Below are positions 55,540 through 64,000 of a stretch of 64,000 nucleotides of DNA, in pieces. The notes beneath the pieces were generated by a model that was not told the origin of the DNA, made no database searches, and was given only the letters and a program-made list of their open reading frames with translations. Source of the stretch: Eriocheir sinensis (taxonomy: Eukaryota > Arthropoda > Malacostraca > Decapoda > Varunidae); NCBI RefSeq assembly GCF_024679095.1, contig NW_026111621.1:1137660-1201659 (forward strand), written 5' to 3'. Numbering within the stretch: the first letter of the stretch is position 1; each line of letters begins with the position of its first letter. The position numbers and the translations under genes were made by a program.

Positions 55540-57747
55540 TTGTTCACCACCAGCTTTGGCTTTCATCCTCTTTCACTGACCAGCTTGGTGAACAAGCCTT
55601 CAAATTTGCTCTCCTCAACGACCTAGAGCAGTTTGTTCAGCACCATAATCGTATTCCCGACCGTCTTGGAGACAGGCACAACATTCTAGACCTCTTCCTT
55701 ACCTCTAATCCTTCTGCTTACTCTGTCAAACTGTTCTCTCCGTTGGGCTCCTCCGATCATAACCTTATTTATATATCCTGTCCTATCGCTCCTGTACATC
55801 CTCTGGACCCACCAAAGAGGCGATGCTTCTGGCATTTTGCTTCAGCTCGGTGGGACGACCTGAAGATGATTTTTCCTATTTTCCGTGGAATGATTACTGT
55901 TTCCAAGAGAGAGACCCCTCTGTGTGTGCTCAGCGCATCACAGAGGTGAGTGTCTCTGGAATGTAGGCAAACATTCCACGTACTTTCTCTACTCCTCATG
56001 CTAAAAAGCCTTGGTTTGATCATGCTTGTTCTCGTGCTATTAAAGATAGAGAGGCAGCTCACAAAAGGTTCCAGAGCTTTCGAACTCTAGCTAATTTTGA
56101 TCTTTACATTTCAGCCCGGAATCGTGCCAAATCTATTCTCCGACTTACCAAAACTTATTTCATTAATAGAAAATGTCAACACCTTGCTTCTTCTAATTCT
56201 TCCCGTGACTTCTGGCATCTAGCCAAAAATATCTCCTCCAATTTCACTTCTTCCTCTTTCCCTCCTCTCCGTAACCCTGGCGGCAGCACTGCCGTCTCAT
56301 CTGTCTCTAGAGCTGAACTCTTCACTCAGACTTTCTGTAAGAACTCCACCCTGGACGATTCTGGGCATATTCCTCCTACTCATCCCCCCTCTGACTCCTT
56401 TATGCCTGATATTAAGATTCTTCCTAATGATGTTTTCTATGCCCTCTCTGGCCTCAACTCTCAGAAGGCTTATGGACCTGATGGAGTGCCTCCTATTGTC
56501 CTTAAAAAAAACTGTGCTTCTGTGCTGACACCCTGCCTGGTCAAACTCTTTCGTCTCTGCCTTTCAACATCTATCTTTCCTTCCTGCTGGATGTATCCTT
56601 TGTACAGCCTGTGCCTAAGAAGGGTGACCGCTCCAATCCCTCAAACTACCGTCCTATAGCTTTACTTTCCTGTCTATCTAAAGCTTTTGAATCAATCCTT
56701 AACCGGAAGATTCAAAAGCACCTTTCCACTTCTAACCTTCTATCTGATCGCCAGTATGGATTCCGCAAGGGGCGTTCTACTGGCGATCTTCTTGCTCTCT
56801 TAACTGACTCCTGGTCATCCTCTTTTAGCCGTTTCGTTGAAACTTTCTATGTTGCGCTAGACATATCGAAAGCCTTCGATAGAGTCTGGCACCAGTCTTT
56901 GCTTTCTAAACTGCCCTCTTTCGGATCCTATCCCTCTCTCTGTTCCTTTATCTCCAGTTTCCTTTCCGGCCGTTCTATCTCTGCGATGGTAGACGGCCAC
57001 TGCTCTTCCCCTAAACCTATCAACAGTGGCGTTCCACAGGGCTCTGTCCTATCACCCACTCTCTTCCTGTTATTCATCAATGATCTTCTTTCCATAACAA
57101 ACTGTCCTGTCCACTCATACGCCGACGACTCCACTCTGCATTATTCAACTTCTTTCAATAGAAGACCCTCTCAACAAGAAGTACACAGCTCCAGACTAGA
57201 GGCTGCAGAACGCTTAACCTCAGACCTTGCTATCATTTCCGATTGGAGTAGAAGGAACATTGTGTCCTTCAATGCCTCAAAAACTCAATTTCTCCACCTA
57301 TCAACTCGACACAATCTTCCAAACACCTATCCCCTATTCTTCGACAACACTCAGCTGTCACCTTCTTCAACACTAAACATCCTCGGTCTATCCTTAACTC
57401 AAAATCTCAACTGGAAACTTCATATCTCCTCTCTCGCTAAATCAGCTTCCTCGAGGTTGGGCGTTCTGTATCGTCTCAGCCAGTTCTTCTCCCCCGCGCA
57501 GTTGCTATCCATATACAGGGGCCTTGTCCGCCCTCGTATGGAGTATGCATCTCATGTGTGGGGAGGCTCCACTCACACAGCTCTTCTGGACAAAGTGGAG
57601 TCCAAGGCTCTTCGTTTCATCAGCTCTCCTCCTCCTACTGATAGTCTTCTACCTCTTAAATTCCGCCGCGATGTTGCCTCTCTTTCTATCTTCTATCGAT
57701 ATTTCCACGCTGACTGCTCTTCTGAACTTGCTAACTGCATGCTTCCT
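55540..57747 (+). mobile_element. Jockey-like LINE copy 10 (plus), intact RT frame
   Basis: 5'-truncated in the endonuclease at 55540. The linker and N-terminal region run to 56400 in shifted frames. An open frame of 449 codons (56611-57960) contains NPSNYRPIALLSCLSKAFES, YGFRKGRSTGDLLALLTDSW, ALDISKAFDRVWH, GVPQGSVLSPTLFLLFINDL, YADDSTLHYSTSF (catalytic YADD at 57118-57129) and the C-terminal MEYASHVWGGSTH block. The RT part is undamaged. At 57747, after SELANCM, it jumps back to the earlier LPRGW/SSRLG-type position, starting copy 11. Confidence 0.9.
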
Positions 57748-57901
57748 CGAGGTTGGGCGTTCTGTATCATCTCCGCCAGTTCTTCTCCCTCGAAGAGTTG
57801 CTATCCATATACAGGGGCCTTGTCCGCCCTCGTATGGAGTATGCATCTCACGTGTGGGGGGGCTCCACTCACACAGCTCTTCTGGATAGAGTGGAGTCTA
57901 A
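57748..57901 (+). mobile_element. Jockey-like LINE copy 11 (plus), 5' part
   Basis: Repeats 57449-57603 with a few changes (CTTCCTCGAGGTTGGGCGTT ... GGATAGAGTGGAGTCTAA). It is therefore a 5'-truncated second LINE joined to the 3'-truncated first one. Interrupted by the TIR element at TAA; continues at 59229. Confidence 0.85.
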
Positions 57902-59228
57902 AGCCCCGTTCACACTGTGCCGACTCTGGGCCAAGACAACCCAGCGACTTCTGCATTTGACAAGTCGGCTCCCACGCTCCGATATTTTTTTGGGGCGTCT
58001 TGGTGTCGGCTACCATGATTGCCGACTGTCTGGGACATTCAGCCAACTAGTTGGCAGAATGTCTGCGGCATGCTGCTAACTAGTCTCAAGACGAGTCTCA
58101 ACGGTCATTTTTTTTTTAATGGCACCATGTCTATGACAACCACGAATCTGCCGACCGATTGGCCGACAGTCTTGACGGCCTTGACGACAGTCTTCCAGAT
58201 TGTCTGTCAACTGGTTGGCCGACTAGCTGGCCGACAGTTGCCAAGGAATTGGCCGACAGTCTTCCTGATGGTCTTCGCGACTGTCTTGACGACTTGAAAT
58301 GTATCGTTCCGTTTTGAATCAATACGGAACGGCATTTGTTCCGTACGGTATTTTGTTATCTGAATGGTCAAGCAGATAAAATTCAGTATCTTAAGATAAT
58401 AGTGAGCGCATTTTTCGGTTAATCACAAAACCAGCCCGTAAAATTTATCAAAGGTTCGTCCTAATATACGTGTAAAATACGCGACGAAACGTCCCTCTCC
58501 CCTCCCTCTCGCTTCCACCAGCAGCGTGCTGCGGCTGTCACTTATTGCATGCTCGAGAAGTTTTAGGGTTGCCACCCGTTCCTTTAAATATGGATCCATT
58601 CCGTATTGGAGAGTGAGATGTTGCATTCCACATTTTTTTCACCTCAGTGTGGCAACCCTAGTTGTGTCATTCAACACAAAAGAGATCGAGGCAAAAGGAG
58701 TGCGTGCGTACTGTGTGGCTCCCAAGTTTGTGCCAGCGAAAAATAAAAATATAAATTTCTTGATGGCGGAAGTGTTTGCCTATATTTCTGAGCCGACAGT
58801 CGTAACGAACGTCCTTCGTTAGGCGAAGACTGTCGTCACGACAGTCCCTCATCATTCTTAAGTAGTCGGCACAGACGACTGTGCCGACAGGATACGGTAA
58901 AAAAATGAAAAATGGCCCCGACAGTCGTCACGACTGTCTCAAGACAAGCCAAGAATGTTGACGACAGTCGTCACGACTGTCCCAGACCTCCCTCAGACCT
59001 CACCCGGAAGTTACGGTTGGTCTAGACTCTTGCCGACTCTTGTCATGAAAGTTTAGCATGGAATACTTTTTTGCGCTAACCCTCACGACTCCAGAATCCC
59101 GTCACGACGTCGGCGCAGCAGTCTCAAGACCTCTTTCAAAACATGCCCGACCCTTTCACATCAACACCCAAGACCTCGTGTACCCTAGGGTTGTCTTGGC
59201 CCAGATTTGGCATTGTGAGAACGGGGCT
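57902..59228 (+). mobile_element. TIR DNA transposon (1,327 bp) with TAA target duplication
   Basis: Ends AGCCCCGTTC...GAACGGGGCT; the outer 41 bp form inverted repeats matching at 36 positions (TCTGGGCCAAGACAACCC is shared). TAA at 57899-57901 and 59229-59231, and removal restores the LINE sequence GTCTAAGGCTC, so the 3-bp duplication is clear. TAA/TTA duplications are typical of PIF/Harbinger. No transposase frame, so non-autonomous. The body is full of GACAGTC/GACTGTC, with palindromes CGACAGTCGTCACGACTGTC at about 58919 and 58961. A truncated reverse copy is at 15262-16605. Confidence 0.88.
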
Positions 59229-60074
59229 TAAGGCTCTTTGTCTCATCAGCTCTCCTCCCCCTACTGATAGTCTTCTACCTCATAAATTCTGTCGCGATGT
59301 TGCCTCTCTTTCTATCTTCTATCGCTATTTTCACGCTGACTGCTCTTCTGAACTTGCTAACTGCATGCCTCCCCCCCTCCCGCGGCCCCGCTGCACACGC
59401 CTTTATACGCATGCTCATCCCTATACTGTCCAAACCCCTTATGCAAGAGTTAACCAGCATCTTCACTCTTTCATCCCTCACGCTGGTAAACTCTGGAACA
59501 ATCTTCCTTCATCTGTATTTCCTCCTGCCTACGACTTGAACTCTTTGAAGAGGAGGGTATCAAGACACCTCTTATCCCGAAATTGACCTCTCTTTCGGCC
59601 ACCTCTTTTGATTCTTTTTTTTTTAGGAGCAGCGAGTAGCGGGCTTTTTTTTTTGGTGTGTGTGTGTCCTTGAGCTTTTTATTTTATTTATTAATTTTTT
59701 TTTTTTACGTCATTGCCTGTTGCGCCGGTAGGCATCTTCCTGGTGGGGCCTGATGGTCGGCCCAAGGCTTCTTCCAGGTGGGGCCTGATGGTCGGCCCAG
59801 CCCGTTCTGGCGCAGGCGAGTGTTTATAGTGGCGCCATCTTGCATTGGCTCATGCTGCCCCCCGGAACTCGTTCTTGATTCGTTTGGACGGCTTCCTCTA
59901 GAGTCCGGGTTGATGGGCGGTCTTCAGGACAGCATGTGGGTAGTTTTAAGCCACTCGGCGGTGACTGAAAAATCCGAGTGGTAGCGTGGGAATTCGAACC
60001 CGCGGTGAATGTGGGCCCAGTACGCTACCAGTTCGGCCACCGCCTACCCTAGCTGTCTCCTTTGTTGTAAAAAA
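59229..60074 (+). mobile_element. Jockey-like LINE copy 11 (plus), 3' part with nested SINE
   Basis: Resumes at AAGGCTCTTTGTCTCATCAG and runs open to the natural C-terminus (VFPPAYDLNSLKRRVSRHLL, stop near 59586), giving the only complete C-terminal end in the window. The 3' UTR follows (GAGTAGCGGGCTTTTTTTTT). A SINE interrupts it at 59678-60046, after which CTGTCTCCTTTGTTGTAAAA completes the 3' end with its poly-A. Confidence 0.87.
59678..60046 (-). mobile_element. tRNA-derived SINE copy 5 (minus), inside a LINE 3' UTR
   Basis: Poly-T tail, ACGTCATTGCCTGTTGCGCC, then the shared body, a duplicated phrase (GGTGGGGCCTGATGGTCGGC at 59741 and 59777), the reversed B box GAATTCGAACCC and tRNA head, ending CGGCCACCGCC. 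GAGCT/AGCT flanks suggest a short target duplication. Confidence 0.87.
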
Positions 60075-60096
60075 AAATCGGTAACCTTTATTTCTG

Positions 60097-60655
<559 letters not shown>

Positions 60656-61175
60656 TCTTACTAGCACACAGCACAACACTCCTCACACTCGCACACACCA
60701 CAACTCAGCACAACACTCAGCACCCCAGCACACACGCACACATCACTCAGCACCTCGCACCCATCACAACAGCACTCACCACCTCGCACCCCACACACAT
60801 GCACACAGCACAGCACGGTATTCAGCACCTCGCACCCAGCACACACGCACACAACACAGCACAACACTCACCACCTCGCACCCTGCACACACTTACACAG
60901 CACAGCACTCAGCACCTCGCCCCCAGCACACACTCACACAGCACAGCACAACACTCACCACCTCGCACCCTGCACACACTAACACAGCACAGCACTCAGC
61001 ACCTCGCCCCCAGCACACACGCACACAGTACAGCACTCAGCACACTCGTACACAGAACAATACACAGCACAGCACTCGGCACAGCACAAGAGACAGCGCA
61101 GCACACAGCACCCACTGACATCATACAACACTCAGGAAAACAGCACACGGTAGAGCACTTAGCTCACAGCACACA
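60656..61175. repeat. CAGCACA-rich minisatellite
   Basis: Degenerate units of CAGCACA(A)CACTCA and CACCTCGC(A/C)CCC. Longer blocks repeat, e.g. ACTCACCACCTCGCACCCTG at about 60869 and 60951. The His/Ser/Thr-rich translations are artefacts. Confidence 0.92.
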
Positions 61176-61341
61176 GCGGGCTCGCCAATTCGACAGGCAA
61201 GCATTACTTTGTAACGGCGGCGAGTAAAAAATACACTTTGAACAGCGTATCCCAATCCATGAGAATCGTTGAAAGAAGTGAGGGCACTTGACAAAGCGGG
61301 AGCATGTATCCGGCCTTGACCTTTCCTCTTTGACGCTCGGG

Positions 61342-61342
<1 letters not shown>

Positions 61343-61379
<37 letters not shown>

Positions 61380-61405
61380 ACACTCAGAGAGAGAGAGAGA
61401 GAGAT
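61343..61405. repeat. (CA)n and (GA)n microsatellite
   Basis: (CA)n 61343-61383 followed by (GA)n 61386-61405, which is the 3' tail of the CR1-like LINE remnant next to it. Confidence 0.95.
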
Positions 61406-61605
61406 TTTTCAACGTATTTACATAAATATTACATAGACTATAGTCCAGACTAGGTGGTCTGTCCTTAAACCTAAGTGAAATCCTACTAAATCTAATGTTT
61501 AATGTCACCAAGACTATGCATTTCGACTTTATTGAGAATATCAATTTGAAGGAAGTGGCGGTCGAGCTTGTTTTTAAATTATTTAAGTTTATTCAATTCT
61601 CGCGC

Positions 61606-61608
<3 letters not shown>
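61386..61608 (-). mobile_element. CR1-like LINE 3' UTR fragment with (GA)n tail
   Basis: About 220 bp parallel to 61609-61840: both begin with (GA)n and share CTAGGTGGTCTGTC, TTAAACCTAA, a GCATTTC block and GTCGGTCGAGCTT-type sequence in the same order. Confidence 0.78.
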
Positions 61609-61642
<34 letters not shown>

Positions 61643-63560
61643 CATAGAAAGTCAGACCACACAGACCCTATGGTCTAGACTAGGTGGTCTGTCATTAAAC
61701 CTAATTTCTATATTAATCAGAAGGCTCCAGAACTTTGCATTTCAACTCTAGTTAATATTAAGTTGAATGAAGTGTCGGTCGAGCTTATTTTTAAGAGTCA
61801 ATCGTGAGCGTATTCCATTCTCGCACTACAACGTTGGTGAAGAAAAATTTGGTTAGTCTGAATTTACTTGTCTACATTTAAGTTTTGTGCCATTCTTCCT
61901 CGTACGCAAAGTGTCGTCAATCATAAACAATTTAGATTTGCCCACATTCGTGAATCCATTATGTATTTTAAAACATTCGATCAGTTTTCCTCGGAGGCGA
62001 CGTTTCTCAAGAGATAACAAGTTACGGGTGGAAAGCTTCTCGTCGTAGGGTTTGTTGAGTAAGGAAGGGATATTTTTTGTTGCCCGACGTTGAACACCCT
62101 CTAATTTAGCAATGTCCTTTACATGATGGGGAGACCAAAACTGTACCACATATTCCAAGTGGGGTCTGACTAAACTATTGTAGAGCGGAAGTATTACTTC
62201 TTTATTTTTGAATGAAAAGTTTATTTTAATGAAGCCCAACATTCTCTTCGCTTTATTTGCTGCATCGATGCATTGCTGTGAGAATTTGAGGTTTGACGCG
62301 GTTTTAACACCCAGGTCCTTGACGCATTGAACGCTTTTGAGTTTGACGCCGCGCATTTCGTAATCGAACTTCTTATTTCTTGTTCCAACTTGAAGGACCT
62401 GGCAGTTGTCTACGTTAAAGGGCATCTCCCATCTATCAGACCAAGCCGATATTTTATGCAAATCCTCTTTAGGGTTTTGTCTGTTTTCGTCAGTGAGAAC
62501 CGAGTTACCAGTCTTTGTGTCGTCTGCAAATTTACTAATGAGATTATTGAGTCCAACATCCACATCGTTGATGTAAATAATGAAGAGCACTGGGCCAAGA
62601 ACCGAGCCCTGGGGGACGCCACGAGTGGCAGGTGCCCACTTTGAATTAAATCCGTCGATTACTCAACCAATTCGCCATCCATTGGTGTACTTGACCGTCA
62701 ATACCTAGTTGCTTAAATTTATAAAGTAACTTATGATGTGGAACTTTATCAAACGCTTTCTGGAAATCAAGATAGATTACGTCCAGTGATTTGGTTACGT
62801 CATAAACTGAGAAGAGGTCGTTATAAAAGGTCAATAGGTTTGGCGGGCAGGATATTTTTTTACGGAAACCATGTTATGAATTCTCAATTAATGAGTGGCT
62901 TTCAAGGTGACTCAAAATTTTGTCTCTAATTATGCTCTCGAGTAGCTTACCTACAACTGAAGTTAGGCTAAGGGGCCTGTAATATCCCGGTATATATTTA
63001 TCTCCTTTCTTAAAAATCGGTGTCACATTATCCTTTTTTTTCTGATCCGAAGAGACGATGCCTTGTCGCAAGCACATTATGAAAACGGTTGTGAGAGGGG
63101 AGAGTATTTCGCTCTTTGTTTCTTTAAGCAGTATAGGAAATACTTTGTCAGGTCCGGGGCTCTTATTTGTTTTAAGGGATTGGAGAGCTTTTAGTACTTC
63201 ATCGGTAGTTATTACAAAGTTAGGTTATGCATGAACGAGATTTACGTTAGTACTGTTGTCGTCGCTGCCGCTGGTGGTAGTGGTGGGAAGACTGCAAGTA
63301 TTAAACACCGAGGAAAAGTAATTGTTTAATTAGTTCGCAACGTGTTGGCTGTCAGTCACTAGTTCACCATTACTATTTGTTAGACGTCCAATTCCACTTC
63401 TGATCGCATTCCTGTTGTTTATATAACTGAAGAAGGATATTGGATTATTTTTACAGTTGGCTACAATGTTTTCTTGATATCTAAGCTTTGCCTGACATAC
63501 CGCCTGTCTTCATGGTAAAAGTCTATTGTTTTCGGGCGTGCTTTGCTCTTTCTTCTTTCT
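61609..63560 (-). mobile_element. CR1-like LINE (minus), RT and 3' UTR
   Basis: From right to left: CKNNPISFFSYINNRNAIRS (63450), LKTNKSPGPDKVFP (63170), NVTPIFKKGDKYIPGYYRPL and SLTSVVGKLLESI (63040-62960), LDVIYLDFQKAFDKVPHHKL (62780), GVPQGSVLGP-type region, FADDTKTGNSV (catalytic FADD near 62520), VKDLGV, YNSLVRPHLEYVVQFWSP and LLSLEKRRLRGKLIECFKI, then the 3' UTR ending in (GA)n. A 245-codon frame (62590-61853) is open; frameshifts at about 62640 and 62880 break the rest. Confidence 0.9.
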
Positions 63561-64000
63561 GTAAGACAATTTTCTCTCCTTGTAAAAGGTCGGCCTGAAA
63601 AAATAATTTTTATTTTATTCTCGGCTTATAAAATTCTGTGAATTATTCTCTTTCTTTTGGTATATAAATGAATCTGATAAAAAAATAATAAAATGGTATA
63701 CAAAATGCAATGCAACGTGCTGCAATGAGTTTCCGCGCCGAGCTACGGGCTGCAATCCATGTTTTCACCCCAATTTAATTTTATGATATTTTTTCCTTGG
63801 TCTGTCATGAAACTCTTAGGTTCTCTCTCATTACTGGCCAAAAAAAAGGGAAATTTTAGCACTCACTATTATATATACATATTTATCCATATAATTTTAT
63901 TTTTCATAAATCCAACAAAATACTCTATGTATCCGCCTCAAGTGTCTTTTTTAATTATATTTTATTAATATTACATAGTAGAACACTTTTTTTACTTTGA
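63561..64000. other. AT-rich right edge
   Basis: No recognised coding or repeat family. Confidence 0.5.

Overview
The window looks like nuclear DNA of an arthropod, most likely a decapod crustacean (crab-like). The reasons are very long perfect dinucleotide arrays ((AT)n, (CT)n, (GT)n) every few kilobases, dense non-LTR retrotransposons of the jockey/BS, CR1 and RTE types, tRNA-derived SINEs, and one intron-rich host gene. Nothing prokaryotic or organellar is visible. The taxon is inferred from style and family memory; no search was run.

Host gene: five plus-strand exons of one acyl-CoA synthetase (4-coumarate-CoA ligase / luciferase-like, ANL superfamily) lie at 3107-3228, 18336-18516, 18840-18986, 40709-40834 and 52809-53039. 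Each is bounded by AG and GT, the phases agree at every junction, and the concatenated frame (807 nt, 269 codons) has no stop. It carries, in order, the P-loop SSGTTG motif, the middle of the AMP-binding domain, a WGMTE version of the YGxTE motif and the TGD...DRIKDLIK hinge region. The N-terminal third and the C-terminal lid are not in the window. Introns of about 15.1, 0.3, 21.7 and 12.0 kb hold almost everything else.

Intron and flank contents. 1-1.4 kb: CR1-type LINE (minus) with SGNH-esterase ORF1 and endonuclease. 3.4-10 kb: two minus copies of the dominant jockey-like LINE, an RTE scrap and (AT)n arrays. 10-18 kb: three tRNA-derived SINEs, a TA-flanked nested DNA transposon, and a copy of a GACAGTC-rich DNA transposon. 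19-25 kb: composite microsatellites, a long LINE copy and a CR1 3' end. 24.7-27.6 kb: a LINE with an inverted internal segment. 27.7-33.3 kb: a dead Ty3/gypsy polyprotein (minus) broken by an insertion containing a large palindrome. 33.3-39.7 kb: two RTE copies interrupted by a piggyBac-like element, a SINE, a fold-back element and a TIR element. 40.9-44.0 kb: a non-autonomous LTR element with 409-bp LTRs and an interior made largely of tandem repeats. 44.6-45.2 kb: an unrecognised 204-codon ORF. 45.4-51.7 kb: three more LINE copies. 53-64 kb: decayed LINEs, a LINE split by a TAA-flanked TIR transposon and by a SINE, a minisatellite and a CR1 reverse transcriptase.

The acyl-CoA synthetase is the only likely functional gene. 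The rest records repeated nesting of mobile elements and microsatellite growth in its introns. The most notable points are the reconstructed gene with its unusual P-loop, the tandem-repeat-filled LTR element, several well-delimited DNA transposons with target duplications, and the repeated joining of (AT)n arrays to LINE and SINE ends.
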